This document shows, in pieces, positions 36,877-48,924 of a stretch of 64,000 nt of DNA. Location: NCBI GenBank assembly GCA_020630795.1, contig JAHDIK010000009.1, forward strand, positions 1 to 64,000, written 5' to 3'. The position numbers and the translations under genes are program-made. The notes beneath the pieces were generated by a model, which ran no database searches, was not told where the DNA came from, and worked only from the letters and a program-made list of their open reading frames with translations. Position 1 is the stretch's first letter. Each line of letters begins with the position of its first letter. The stretch is from Colwellia sp. Lineage in GTDB: Bacteria > Pseudomonadota > Gammaproteobacteria > Enterobacterales > Alteromonadaceae.

Positions 36877-38724
36877 ATGAAAACAATCTTAAAAACCACA
36901 ATGTTACTTTTTTCATTCGTAACATGTTTGGTCAACGCACAAGTTAAAGACGTTTACACCTACGCAAATTACGACCAAGTACAAACCACTCATATATATT
37001 TAGATCTTGATGTAGATTTTGATAAAAAATCACTTAAAGGCTTTGCTGAGTTATCGTTAAAGTGGGTGTCGAACGACACGAATGTTATTCATCTTGATAC
37101 ACGGGATTTAGTGATTGAGCGTATTATGGCTCAACATGACTCTGGTGCATGGGTGGGCGTACCATTTACATTAGCCGAACGTGATGATGTGCTAGGCTCA
37201 AAACTTACTATTACTCCTAGCTTTAATAGTAAAAAAGTACGTGTATATTACTATTCAACAGAAAAAGCATCTGGCTTGCAATGGTTAGCACCTGAACAAA
37301 CCGCTGGTAAACAGCATCCATTTTTATTTAGTCAAAATCAGGCTATTCATGCACGTTCTTGGATTCCAATTCAAGACACGCCAAGCATTCGAGCAACGTA
37401 TACCGCGCGTATAACAACAGACAAAAACTTATTAGCGGTAATGAGTGCTAATAATGAGCCCAATACGCCACGCGATGGCGATTATTTCTTTTCAATGCCT
37501 CAAGCGATTCCGTCATACTTAATTGCAATTGGTGTGGGAGATTTGCATTTTAAACCAATGAGTAAGCAAACAGGTATTTACGCTGAATCAAATATTATAG
37601 ACGCAGCAGTGGCTGAATTTGACGATACTCAAGCGATGATTGATGAATCGGAAAAGCTTTTTGGCCCATATCGTTGGGGCAGATATGATTTACTCATATT
37701 ACCGCCAAGCTTCCCATTTGGCGGAATGGAAAACCCTAGGCTTTCATTTATTACACCTACTGTTATTGCTGGCGACAAAAGTTTAGTTAACCTTATTGCT
37801 CATGAACTTGCGCACTCTTGGTCTGGTAACTTAGTAACTAATGAAAGTTGGAGAGATTTGTGGTTGAACGAAGGTTTTACTAGCTACGTTGAAAACCGCA
37901 TTATGGAATCTGTTTTTGGTGTTGATAGAGCCGTAATGGAACAAGCATTAGGCGCACAAGGGCTTAATGAAGAAGTCACTCATCTTGCTCCGGGTGATAC
38001 TCAACTTTATATTGATCTGAAAGGAAGAGACCCTGACGATGCGTTCTCAGGTGTTCCGTACGTTAAAGGGCAGTTGTTTTTAATGTATTTAGAAGAGCAG
38101 TTTGGTCGTGAAAAGTTCGATACTTTCATTTTAGATTATTTTAATAATCACGCATTTCAAAGCTTAGGTACAGAAGCTTTTGTGGTTTATTTAAAACAAA
38201 ACTTAACACACAAATATCAAAATATTGTGTCAGACAAGATGTTAAACGAATGGATTTATGGTCAAGGTTTACCAACGGTTGTACCTAAACCAACGTCTAA
38301 TGCGTTTAGTATTATTGATGCAACAACTACTCAATTATTAGCTAACGAATTGGCGCTTGAAGATATTAGAACATCTGATTGGACATTGCATGAGTGGTTA
38401 CATTTTATCAATAACTTACCGCTAGATACGAACTTATCGTTAATGAAGTCGTTAGACAATAGCTTTAATTTAACGCAAAGTACTAATGCTGAAATAGCAC
38501 ATGCATGGTATTTGCTATCAATTAAAGTGGGTTACAAAGACGTATATAGCAATATGGCTAAATACTTAAAAGGTATAGGCCGTCGCAAGCTTATCGTACC
38601 TTTGTATAAAGAACTTGCGAAAACAGAAGAAGGTAAAGCTTGGGCGCTTAAAGTATATAAACAAGCACGTCCGGGTTACCACGGTTTAGCACAAGGTACG
38701 GTTGATGGAATTTTTGCTAAATAA
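36877..38724 (+). CDS. M1-family aminopeptidase (leukotriene-A4-hydrolase-like), secreted
   Basis: A 615-aa zinc aminopeptidase. A signal peptide ([21 protein letters not shown]) starts at ATG 36877. The exopeptidase motif GGMEN precedes the zinc site HELAHSW (309-315) with the third ligand in NEGFTSYVE, 18 residues on. The C-terminal helical domain resembles LTA4 hydrolase ([14 protein letters not shown]...KVGYKDVY...FLKGIGR-type repeats). Active in the periplasm or outside, trimming peptides for uptake. It has its own terminator at 38751. Confidence 0.93.
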   Translation: MKTILKTTMLLFSFVTCLVNAQVKDVYTYANYDQVQTTHIYLDLDVDFDKKSLKGFAELSLKWVSNDTNVIHLDTRDLVIERIMAQHDSGAWVGVPFTLAERDDVLGSKLTITPSFNSKKVRVYYYSTEKASGLQWLAPEQTAGKQHPFLFSQNQAIHARSWIPIQDTPSIRATYTARITTDKNLLAVMSANNEPNTPRDGDYFFSMPQAIPSYLIAIGVGDLHFKPMSKQTGIYAESNIIDAAVAEFDDTQAMIDESEKLFGPYRWGRYDLLILPPSFPFGGMENPRLSFITPTVIAGDKSLVNLIAHELAHSWSGNLVTNESWRDLWLNEGFTSYVENRIMESVFGVDRAVMEQALGAQGLNEEVTHLAPGDTQLYIDLKGRDPDDAFSGVPYVKGQLFLMYLEEQFGREKFDTFILDYFNNHAFQSLGTEAFVVYLKQNLTHKYQNIVSDKMLNEWIYGQGLPTVVPKPTSNAFSIIDATTTQLLANELALEDIRTSDWTLHEWLHFINNLPLDTNLSLMKSLDNSFNLTQSTNAEIAHAWYLLSIKVGYKDVYSNMAKYLKGIGRRKLIVPLYKELAKTEEGKAWALKVYKQARPGYHGLAQGTVDGIFAK

Positions 38725-38750
38725 AGAACTATTGATGAAAATTGAATAAT

Positions 38751-38777
38751 AAAAAAGGAGCTTATGCTCCTTTTTTA
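38751..38777. terminator. Bidirectional terminator after the M1 peptidase gene
   Basis: AAAAAAGGAGC / GCTCCTTTTTT stem with a TTAT loop, A run on one side and T run on the other, between convergent genes (stops at 38724 and 38828). Confidence 0.9.
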
Positions 38778-38827
38778 ATGCGTTGTTGTTAAGTCTTCAT
38801 TAATGATACAACGAATCTACTTAACCG

Positions 38828-39199
38828 TTATCTCACGTTAAATTGCGTAACAATTACATCAACCTGCCTATGATTGTCTTGCTCGGAAATAACTACGCGA
38901 ATGTATTTGTCGTTATGGCTAAACTTTTGCGTTAAACGGCCCTTTAGTCGTTCTGATGAGCTTGGCGCGCCATACTTGTCTCGATAAAAATCAATGATGC
39001 TTTGTTCGCTTTTTTTCGTGTAATAGTTAACAACAGCCGGAATTTCACTGTCGAACTTGGCAAAAACACGAGCATCATTCACCACTTCAATTGATACATT
39101 ACCTGTAGTGGCAGCTAAACTTACTGTGCTTAACAATGTTGTACTAATAGCAGAACATAACATTGAAAATATCAGCGTTTTCTTGATTTTCTTATTCAC
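38828..39199 (-). CDS. Small secreted protein, unknown function
   Basis: A 123-aa protein with a clear signal peptide (basic MNKKIKK, hydrophobic core, cleavage after VSLA). The mature part has strands VSIEVVNDARVFAKF and YIRVVISEQDNHRQVDVIVTQFNV and a helix QSIIDFYRDKYGAP. It has no cysteines and no family I recognise. It lies between the M1 gene (convergent) and cysZ (upstream, same strand, 46 bases), so it may be co-transcribed with cysZ. Confidence 0.7.
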   Translation of the reverse strand: MNKKIKKTLIFSMLCSAISTTLLSTVSLAATTGNVSIEVVNDARVFAKFDSEIPAVVNYYTKKSEQSIIDFYRDKYGAPSSSERLKGRLTQKFSHNDKYIRVVISEQDNHRQVDVIVTQFNVR

Positions 39200-39245
39200 A
39201 GTATTTCCTTATAAATAAATCGATTATGGGCTATTTATACCATAT

Positions 39246-40004
39246 CTATAGGGTGTTTTGAATAAAAGGCTTTCTATAATGATCAACCCATAACTTAGTA
39301 GAGCCACAAATCGCTACAGGCATCACAATTAAGTTAACAATAGGTATCATTGAAAATACTGCAACGGTTATTCCAAAGCTGTAGCTTAATCCTTGCTTTT
39401 CTTTTAGGGCATTTTTCATATCCCTAAACGATATTTTATGGTTGTCGAACGGGTAATCCTTGTACTGAACGGCCATCATCCATGCGACAAATAGAAACCA
39501 GATAATTTGTCCTATTACAGGCAACAACAACATAATGAGAAAAAATCCAATAGCTCTAGGTATGTAGTAATACAACTTTTGCCACTCGCGACCTATAGTG
39601 CGCGGTATGTCTTTAATTATGTCGTTAAATCCGCTTTCAGGGCTTGGTTCACCTGTTAGTATCGATTCAACTTTCTCTGATAATAGCCCATTAAAAGGTG
39701 CAGCTAACCAGTTAGCGGCGGTGCTAAACACAAATGAAAACAGCACAATAACGGTTATCATAATTAACGGCCACAATACTACCGTTAACCAAGAAAGCAT
39801 TTCAGGAAGCCAGTTCGTAAACATGCTCATGTAGTGTTCTAGTTGCAAATACATAAAATAAAACGCAACACTAAAAAGCACTAAATTGATAAATAAAGGT
39901 ACGTAAACAAAACGTTTAATGCCTTTTTTTTGAATAAGATCAAAACCTTTGAAAAAGTAACCAGCGCCACTTGTATTTGGTACAGAGTTTGTTTCGTGAT
40001 TCAT
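39246..40004 (-). CDS. cysZ: Sulfate transporter CysZ
   Basis: Inner-membrane sulfate uptake protein for cysteine synthesis; 252 aa against 253 in E. coli. Matching blocks are GYFFKGFDLIQKKGIKRFVYVPLFINL, FSTAANWLAAPFNGLLSEKVE, IPRTIGREWQKLYYYIPRAIGF, VAWMMAVQYKDYPFDNHKISF and the final MIPIVNLIVMPVAICGSTKLWVD. It is divergent from smc, and smc-zipA-ligA on the other side reproduces the conserved cysZ-zipA-ligA neighbourhood. Confidence 0.96.
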   Translation of the reverse strand: MNHETNSVPNTSGAGYFFKGFDLIQKKGIKRFVYVPLFINLVLFSVAFYFMYLQLEHYMSMFTNWLPEMLSWLTVVLWPLIMITVIVLFSFVFSTAANWLAAPFNGLLSEKVESILTGEPSPESGFNDIIKDIPRTIGREWQKLYYYIPRAIGFFLIMLLLPVIGQIIWFLFVAWMMAVQYKDYPFDNHKISFRDMKNALKEKQGLSYSFGITVAVFSMIPIVNLIVMPVAICGSTKLWVDHYRKPFIQNTL

Positions 40005-40225
40005 CGTTCGAATTTTCGCCTAACTATTTGATATTACACATGTGATTATATGTTGAACTACGCTCAGATAACAGTACCGAAATGTTACAAAGCGCAACAA
40101 CATCTGTTAAAGTTACGCCATATTGATAAGCCTAGTATGAATCTTAATATACTAGAGCTACTTAAACTGTTCGCTAAATTTTAGGTTGTAGAAATAGGTA
40201 TGATAATCAGAGGGTTCTTAGTTAT

Positions 40226-43200
40226 ATGCGTTTAAAGCATATTAAGCTTGCGGGCTTTAAATCCTTTGTTGATCCTACAAAAGTACCATTTGAACAACAA
40301 ATGACAGCGATTGTAGGTCCTAACGGTTGTGGTAAATCAAACATTATCGACGCAGTTCGATGGGTGTTAGGCGAAAGTTCAGCCAAAAACCTTCGTGGTG
40401 ATGCCATGACAGATGTCATATTTAATGGTTCTGCAAGCCGAAAACCTATTGGACAAGCTAGCGTAGAGTTAGTTTTTGACAATATTGATGGCCGTATTCA
40501 AGGGAATATGGCCGATAGAAACCAAATCTCAATTCGTCGTGTCGTAAATCGAGAAAGCACCAATACTTATTTTTTAAACGGTACTAAATGTCGTAGACGC
40601 GACATAACCGACATATTTCTTGGTACAGGTCTAGGTCCTAGAAGTTACGCAATTATTGAACAAGGTACTATTTCTCGTTTAATTGAGTCTAAACCTCAAG
40701 ACTTACGAGTTTTTATTGAAGAAGCAGCAGGTATCTCGAAGTACAAAGAACGACGTAAGGATACCGAAAACCGCATTAGGCATACGCGTGAAAACTTAAT
40801 ACGCCTTAACGACATTCGTTCAGAGTTAAGTTTACAAATAGACAAACTGCATAAACAGGCTGAAGCGGCTAAGCGTTATCGCACCTTAAAAACACAAGAA
40901 AGAAAATACAAAGCAGAGTTAGCAGTATTGCGTTGGCAAGAATTTAACGACCAAAGCAAAGCATTCCAGCAGAAGTATGATACAGCGAATGCTCAAATAG
41001 ATACGTTAACTCAAGAGCAAACAGAAAAAAACATTGAGCTTTTTCAAGCAAAACAAGAAGTCGAGTTAGGTACGTCGTCGGTTTCAGAGCTTCAAAACAG
41101 TAAAATTACACTGACGAATAATATTGCGCGTACCGAACAGAACATTAAGCATTTAAAACAACAAAGCGCGACCATAAAGCAAAATAGTGAACTTACGCAA
41201 CAACAGCTTTTAAATGCACAAGCTACGTTACGAAAAGAACAAGAAAAACAAAAAGTGCTGGCTCAACATTTGTTAGATAAACAGCCTGAGTTAGAGCACA
41301 CTGAAAAACACGTATTAACACTTCAAAATGCGCTTGATAAGCTAACGTTAGAGCGAAAAAGAGTGCAGCTACTTTGGAAAGAAAGTCATGAAAAATCGAC
41401 TGACTCTGCGAGTAAAATAGCATCGATTCAAAGTCAAATAGCACTTGAAACACAAAAACAAAATCAAGCAAAAACTCAGTTAGCCTCGTATAACGAACAA
41501 TTACAACACATTGCACCGCATGTTGAAGGCTTTGCTGAAAACGTTAGCACTCAAGCGTTGCAATTACTTGAAGAGCAATTAGCGCAAGCTAAAAACGAAT
41601 ACGCGACACATAGCGAGTATTTAACAACAATAAATACCCAAATAAATGAAATTAATCACCAGTTGTCTAGTCATTCAGCGTCTATTGATTTATTGAAGCA
41701 AAGTGCTGCGTCCATTGCGGAGCAAATTGACACTAAATCGACGTGGCAAGTTACCCAAAGTAAGGTTATTAGTAAGCTTAGTACGTCACAAGAAAATACA
41801 ATAAGCTTTGTTGCAGATAGTTTGAAAGTGAATGACACGTGGAAAACCGCATTAAGTAGTGTGTTGTCATATTGGCAGCAAGGACAAGTTGTTCAGCAAA
41901 GCCAGCGGGTTATTCATCAGTTAGCTGATTTATCACAAGTTATGTTGATTGACGATTCAATAAGCACCGAAAAACATCAAGGTACACTTGCAGAGCAGGT
42001 AGATGTGTTGCCATTAGCTTTTAGCTTTTTGAACAACATCTTCGTTGCTGAGTCGGTAGATGATGCAGAGAGAATATTGGCAACGTTGCAACCACATCAG
42101 TCGGTAATATGCGCTGATACTCTTTGGGTTGGTGCAGGTTTTGTTCGAAAAGGACAGTTTGACGACGCTAATAGTCATTTGCTCTTGATAGAAAAACAAT
42201 CAAAACTCTCAGCAGATATAAGTGAACTTGAAAAGCTTATTTCAAGTCAATTAAGTCGCTTAAAAGCGTGTGAGCATAAGCGTAGTCAAATTATTAAAGA
42301 GCAAAATTCGGCGTTTGATTTAACGGAAGCCATAAACACTCAAATACAGCAATACAATCAAGAGCATGCTGTTAACACGCAAAACCAGCAAATTTATCAG
42401 AAACAAAATGAACAACTACAAAAGCAAATAACGTCAAATCAGTTCTTTTTACAACAATGCGATAAAGTTATCGAAAAGCTAACAGAAGAACTAAATGCTA
42501 TAACACAAGTTAGTAACAGCGAAGCTGACGCTCAATCTATTAACAATATTGAGCAGCAACAAGCTGTGTTAGAAAAGGAGTTTGATGAACAACAACAACA
42601 ACTTAAATCGTCACTCGATTCAAAACATGTATTAGCGTTGAACGTTGAGCAAATTAAAAATGATAAAGAGCAGAATACTCAAGCAATTCAAAGTACAGAA
42701 CACGTTATTGAACAACTCACTAAGCAACAGAAATCAAACAGTAATGTAATAGAAAACAGTATAGAACCGTTAAAAGTCGATGAACAAAATCTACTTGTTT
42801 GGTTAAAAGAAATGGCTGAAGTAGATGATAAAATTCATAAAATACAATACAACATGGCTGAAACGGTAGCTAAAGCTACAGAACTAGAAAACGCGCAAAA
42901 GAAACGCCAAGAACAAATTTTAGCATTGCGCGAGCAGTCTGCTAAATCACACTTAGACGCTGAAAGCTTTCGACTTCGAGCTGAATCGTCGTTAGAAGCG
43001 TTGCAAGAAACTCAGCTGTCATTGAATGAAGTTATTAATAATATGCCTAAAAATGCCAAAGAAAGCATATGGCAGGCTCATATTATTCGATTGTCTAAAG
43101 ACATAGGTCGACTAGGTGCGATAAATTTAGCTGCAATTGAAGAATATGAAAATCAATTAACAAGAAAACAATATTTAGATGCGCAAAATGACGACTTAAC

Positions 43201-43729
43201 AACAGCAATTGCTACACTAGAAGCGGCAATTGAAAAAATAGATAAAGAGAGTAGGCAGAAATTCAAAAACACGTTTGAACAGGTGAATAAAGACCTTAAA
43301 ACCCTATTTCCTAAGGTTTTCGGGGGAGGTAAAGCATACTTAGAGCTAACAGGAACCGATATGTTAGACACAGGTGTAACAATAATGGCGCAACCACCTG
43401 GTAAAAAAAACAGTACTATTCATCTATTATCTGGTGGTGAAAAAGCGCTGACCGCTTTATCATTAGTATTTGCAATTTTCAGATTGAATCCAGCACCGTT
43501 TTGTATGTTGGATGAAGTTGACGCTCCTTTAGATGATGCTAACGTGAGTAGGTTTTGTAATTTGGTTCGAGAAATGTCTCGTACCGTTCAGTTTATTTAT
43601 ATTAGTCATAACAAAATTGCGATGGAAATGGCTTCTCATTTAACAGGTGTAACCATGTTTGAACCAGGTGTTTCAAAAATGGTAGCGGTTGATATTGATG
43701 AAGCTGTAGCTATGGCAGAATTATCGTAG
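40226..43729 (+). CDS. smc: Chromosome segregation protein SMC
   Basis: A 1167-aa ATP-driven DNA-organising dimer. The N-terminal head has Walker A GPNGCGKSN (31-39) and the R-loop. Long Gln/Glu/Lys-rich coiled coils (about 170-480 and 630-990) flank the hinge (about 490-630, KLSTSQENTISFVADSLKV...AEQVDVLPLAF...ADTLWVGAGFVRKG). The C-terminal head has the signature HLLSGGEKALTALSLVFAI, Walker B FCMLDEVDAPLDDANV and the D-loop. Alteromonadales carry this MukB-independent Smc upstream of zipA; the stop is two bases before zipA's start region, so they are coupled. Confidence 0.96.
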   Translation: MRLKHIKLAGFKSFVDPTKVPFEQQMTAIVGPNGCGKSNIIDAVRWVLGESSAKNLRGDAMTDVIFNGSASRKPIGQASVELVFDNIDGRIQGNMADRNQISIRRVVNRESTNTYFLNGTKCRRRDITDIFLGTGLGPRSYAIIEQGTISRLIESKPQDLRVFIEEAAGISKYKERRKDTENRIRHTRENLIRLNDIRSELSLQIDKLHKQAEAAKRYRTLKTQERKYKAELAVLRWQEFNDQSKAFQQKYDTANAQIDTLTQEQTEKNIELFQAKQEVELGTSSVSELQNSKITLTNNIARTEQNIKHLKQQSATIKQNSELTQQQLLNAQATLRKEQEKQKVLAQHLLDKQPELEHTEKHVLTLQNALDKLTLERKRVQLLWKESHEKSTDSASKIASIQSQIALETQKQNQAKTQLASYNEQLQHIAPHVEGFAENVSTQALQLLEEQLAQAKNEYATHSEYLTTINTQINEINHQLSSHSASIDLLKQSAASIAEQIDTKSTWQVTQSKVISKLSTSQENTISFVADSLKVNDTWKTALSSVLSYWQQGQVVQQSQRVIHQLADLSQVMLIDDSISTEKHQGTLAEQVDVLPLAFSFLNNIFVAESVDDAERILATLQPHQSVICADTLWVGAGFVRKGQFDDANSHLLLIEKQSKLSADISELEKLISSQLSRLKACEHKRSQIIKEQNSAFDLTEAINTQIQQYNQEHAVNTQNQQIYQKQNEQLQKQITSNQFFLQQCDKVIEKLTEELNAITQVSNSEADAQSINNIEQQQAVLEKEFDEQQQQLKSSLDSKHVLALNVEQIKNDKEQNTQAIQSTEHVIEQLTKQQKSNSNVIENSIEPLKVDEQNLLVWLKEMAEVDDKIHKIQYNMAETVAKATELENAQKKRQEQILALREQSAKSHLDAESFRLRAESSLEALQETQLSLNEVINNMPKNAKESIWQAHIIRLSKDIGRLGAINLAAIEEYENQLTRKQYLDAQNDDLTTAIATLEAAIEKIDKESRQKFKNTFEQVNKDLKTLFPKVFGGGKAYLELTGTDMLDTGVTIMAQPPGKKNSTIHLLSGGEKALTALSLVFAIFRLNPAPFCMLDEVDAPLDDANVSRFCNLVREMSRTVQFIYISHNKIAMEMASHLTGVTMFEPGVSKMVAVDIDEAVAMAELS

Positions 43730-43731
43730 GT

Positions 43732-44988
43732 TTGGTGATGGAAGGCGATTTTAGAAATACTCTTATAATAATTAGTGCAGTTGTTATTGCTGCTATTTTT
43801 ATACATGGTTTTATAACAATCAGAAGAAATAAAAACCCGTATAAACTTAAAACAACAAATGAAAAAGTAGAACCGGTAGAAAGAGGTTTTGATGGTTCAG
43901 GGTTCGATCAAGACGGCGTAAGTGAAGTACGCGTGGTTGGTGAACAAAAGCCTGAAGAAGTGAAAGAGACGTTGGCGAATCAGCCTAAAGATCTTATTAA
44001 AGATAGAAAACCAAAACCTCGTCCACAAAAGCCTAGCTTTATTCCTACTATCAATACAGAAATAGATATTGATGATGAGCCTGTAATTGAAGAGTTTGAT
44101 TACTCAGCTGATTCTGATATTTCATCGCAACATAAGCCAGCGCAAAGCGACATAAGCTTAACTGCGTCGGGTGCAAAAGATACTGAAACAGTAGAGCAAA
44201 CTCCATTTGATGAAGTAGGCGACGACATTGATGGATTTGACTACAGTGCAGAATTTAAAGAAGAAGCTGTAGTTGAAAAGCCGGTTATCGAAACTCCGAT
44301 ATATCAAACACCTATCACGCAAGAAAAACCAAGTGTAAGGTCTGAGGCTAAAGCTGAACCTAAAGCAGCTGCTAAGCCTGCAGCTAAAGCAGTACCTAAA
44401 ACACAGAAAAAAACAACGGTCAGTAAAAAAGAAGCAATTAAACGTAATCAGTTTGAGCTTAATTTTGGTGACCCGGTAGACGAAGGTGATATGCCTTCAA
44501 TGAGCGCTTTGGATGAACCTATCTCTACAAAAAGAGAATTAGAGCGCCCTACAGTTGAGCCTGAAGTACTAGCAGTGTCTATTGTAATGCCTGACGGTGA
44601 ATATATTTCAGGTGCCGCGTTACTACCAACGTTACTGACTTTAGGGTTACGTTATGGAGATATGGACATATTCCATCGCCATCAAGATAATGCGGGTAAT
44701 GGTAAAGTAACATTTAGCTTAGCTAATATTATGAACCCAGGTACATTTGACCTTGATGCGTTAGAAAACTTTAACACGCGTGGTTTAACTTTGTTTATGA
44801 CCTTGCCTAACGCAGGTGACCCGTTTGAAGTATTTCAACATATGTTAAATGCAGCTAAACAAATTTCAATTGAGTTTGGCGCGCAGTTACTTGACGACAA
44901 ACGCAGTGTAATGACTAAACAAACCGAGCAGCATTACACGAGTAAAATAAGAGAATTTGAACGTAAAAATAGAATTGCTTACGCTTAA
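43732..44988 (+). CDS. zipA: Cell division protein ZipA
   Basis: Membrane tether of FtsZ at the division ring; 418 aa. An N-terminal out-in helix (about 8-27, TLIIISAVVIAAIFIHGFITI) is followed by a basic patch, a long acidic/Pro/Ala-rich linker (about 45-280, with lysine/alanine repeats near 200-225) and the C-terminal FtsZ-binding domain (about 285-410: VSIVMPDGEYISGAALLPTLLTLGLRYGDMDIFHRH). The possible first codon is the GTG 43732 or the ATG three bases later; the second is equally good. It has its own terminator before ligA. Confidence 0.94.
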   Translation: MVMEGDFRNTLIIISAVVIAAIFIHGFITIRRNKNPYKLKTTNEKVEPVERGFDGSGFDQDGVSEVRVVGEQKPEEVKETLANQPKDLIKDRKPKPRPQKPSFIPTINTEIDIDDEPVIEEFDYSADSDISSQHKPAQSDISLTASGAKDTETVEQTPFDEVGDDIDGFDYSAEFKEEAVVEKPVIETPIYQTPITQEKPSVRSEAKAEPKAAAKPAAKAVPKTQKKTTVSKKEAIKRNQFELNFGDPVDEGDMPSMSALDEPISTKRELERPTVEPEVLAVSIVMPDGEYISGAALLPTLLTLGLRYGDMDIFHRHQDNAGNGKVTFSLANIMNPGTFDLDALENFNTRGLTLFMTLPNAGDPFEVFQHMLNAAKQISIEFGAQLLDDKRSVMTKQTEQHYTSKIREFERKNRIAYA

Positions 44989-45013
44989 AAATTAACACAA
45001 TATAATATATTTG

Positions 45014-45039
45014 AGGCTCTATTCTATAGAGCCTTTTTT
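45014..45039 (+). terminator. Terminator between zipA and ligA
   Basis: Stem AGGCTCTA / TAGAGCCT with a short loop and six T. It sits 26 bases after the zipA stop, 30 bases before the ligA start; some readthrough into ligA is likely. Confidence 0.82.
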
Positions 45040-45056
45040 ATTATCCATATGAGTAA

Positions 45057-47135
<2,079 letters not shown>

Positions 47136-47260
47136 GTTTTAGGTTAATTTTGTCGTTTCAATTCAATTTACCACTAACCTAATATAGAGCGTACGCTTTG
47201 TTTTAGATTTAAATTTAGTTGAGCAATTTTTAGTTAATAATTAATAGCAAAAAGCAAAAC

Positions 47261-47292
47261 AAAAAAAGGAACCTAAATAGGTTCCTTTTTTA
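47261..47292. terminator. Bidirectional terminator between ligA and the OmpA-family gene
   Basis: AAAAAAGGAACCT / AGGTTCCTTTTTT stem with an AAAT loop, 130 bases after ligA and 40 bases before the stop of the convergent gene. Confidence 0.9.
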
Positions 47293-47330
47293 ATCAATAT
47301 ATTAACGTAATTTACATTAATATATAGCGC

Positions 47331-48677
47331 TTATCGTGCGATAGGTGTTCTTTTGTCAACACTCATAGTAGCAATAATTCTGCGGTTTTCAGCGTGCGCA
47401 GCAGCAGTGTTGTCAGTATTTAATAACTTTTCTTCACCGTACCCGATAGCTGATAATCTATCAGCGTCTATACCATGCTTAGTTGTAAGCATACTTACAA
47501 TAGCATCAGCACGTTTTTGTGATAAGAACTTATTGTACGCATCGTTACCTTGCACAGATGCATGGCCTTCAATTACAACATTGATGCTCTTGTTAGCTTC
47601 TAAGAACTGAGCAACTTCTTCTATTTTGTTGAAGTATTCAGGTTCAACAACAGAACTGTTGTTAGCAAAGTTAACTAATAAGTTGATTGATTCAACGTCA
47701 TCAATGTATTTAGTACAGCCAGTTTCGTCTACTGCATACATTGGTGATGAATTTTCACACTTATCTAATGCATCAGCAACGCCGTCTCCGTCAGCATCAA
47801 CCATTTTCTCAGCAGCAAGTTTAGCCATAAATGCACTTCGCTCAGCTGGAGTCATGTTTGCGTAAGCATCTTTTTGTGCTTGTGTCATGTTCGCGTAAAG
47901 CGCTCTTTCAGCAGGCGACATACTTAAGTATAAGCTTCTTTCTTCAGCAGACATGTTTAAGAATGCAGTTCTTTCAGCAGGAGACATTTTTGCAAACGCA
48001 TCTTTCTCATATTGAGATAAGTTAGCGTACGCGTCTTTTTCTGCTTGCGTTAAGTTAGCAAATGCTTGTGTTGCCATAAAACCAGTTGCAACTTTAGCTG
48101 CTTTGCTTTTAGAAGAACTACTTTTGCTATCACCAAAGAAGTAAGTAAAACCTAGTTGTGTAGTAAAGTCGTCATGGTAGTTGTCAAACTGATAATGTGC
48201 TTTTGCTTCTAAGTATAATGCTGTTTTTTCGCTTAGGTAGTGGCGGTAACCTAAACCTAAGTTTGAAGATAACTTAGTATCAACAACATCTAACTGAGAA
48301 AAACCACCTAATAAGTAGAAGTTTTTGGCTGTTGGAAAATATAAAGCATCAAACGCGATAGATGAAGAGTTTGGCTTATCAAATCCACCGTTTTTAGCAT
48401 CAAGGTTAATGTGGCTGTAACCTAATCTAAATTCAGTATTTTCACTAGCACGGTAACCTAATTCTCCACCAAATCCATCACCATTGTTTAATGATGAAAG
48501 AGGGCTAGAGGTTAACCAACGTTTGCTGTCTAAATCGATATGCGTAAGGTGTAATCCACCGTAAGCTTTACCAACTAAATCTGCCGCGTTTGGTTGTTCG
48601 CTTGCCGATACAGTTGCAACAGTAAATAACGATGAAACAGCAAGTGCAACAGCACTACGAATAAATAAGTTTTTCAT
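47331..48677 (-). CDS. OmpA-family outer-membrane protein with an 11-residue repeat linker
   Basis: A 448-aa protein: signal peptide (1-25, cleavage after VSA), an N-terminal eight-stranded-type barrel (about 35-183, AYGGLHLTHIDLDS to TQLGFTYFF), a linker of hendecad repeats (204-287), a short TSP3-like Asp-rich motif DADGDGVADALDKCENS (294-310) and a C-terminal OmpA peptidoglycan-binding domain (about 330-440: EGHASVQGNDAYNKFLSQKRADAIV, RLSAIGYGEEK, NRRIIA). The barrel and C-terminal domain are ordinary; the long repetitive linker is not. It is a single, leftward gene with its own terminator, probably abundant. Confidence 0.9.
   Translation of the reverse strand: MKNLFIRSAVALAVSSLFTVATVSASEQPNAADLVGKAYGGLHLTHIDLDSKRWLTSSPLSSLNNGDGFGGELGYRASENTEFRLGYSHINLDAKNGGFDKPNSSSIAFDALYFPTAKNFYLLGGFSQLDVVDTKLSSNLGLGYRHYLSEKTALYLEAKAHYQFDNYHDDFTTQLGFTYFFGDSKSSSSKSKAAKVATGFMATQAFANLTQAEKDAYANLSQYEKDAFAKMSPAERTAFLNMSAEERSLYLSMSPAERALYANMTQAQKDAYANMTPAERSAFMAKLAAEKMVDADGDGVADALDKCENSSPMYAVDETGCTKYIDDVESINLLVNFANNSSVVEPEYFNKIEEVAQFLEANKSINVVIEGHASVQGNDAYNKFLSQKRADAIVSMLTTKHGIDADRLSAIGYGEEKLLNTDNTAAAHAENRRIIATMSVDKRTPIAR
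47817..48068 (-). repeat. Tandem 33-bp (11-codon) repeat within the OmpA-family gene
   Basis: Residues 204-287 consist of a partial unit (QAFANLT) and seven 11-residue units, for example QAEKDAYANLS, PAERTAFLNMS and QAQKDAYANMT. Conserved positions are Glu/Gln-Lys/Arg in the middle, an aromatic at position 7, and Met/Leu-Ser/Thr at the end. Period 11 is the hendecad, usually a right-handed coiled coil. It links the barrel to the peptidoglycan-binding domain. Confidence 0.85.
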
Positions 48678-48924
48678 GTTTTTTAAGGTCCTTTTTATAT
48701 AGTTGAGCGAATTATAGCGTATTTATTCTAATAACAAAATTTTTACATCTTATTTTGTGTATTTATATGAATGAATACGCCATGTTACAGCGATATTACA
48801 CCTAAACATTGTTTTAGATAGTGCTATTAGAATAGGTTAGTTTGCAGTAAACTGTTGTTGTAGAACTGCAATACTCTTAGTAGGCGTAATTCCCTAAAAC
48901 CCAAATAGGCTGTTTGAATAACAT

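Noticed and set aside
41223-41516. 97-codon leftward frame inside smc
   Set aside because: It lies antisense to the smc coiled coil, and its low-complexity translation is explained by the smc codon pattern.
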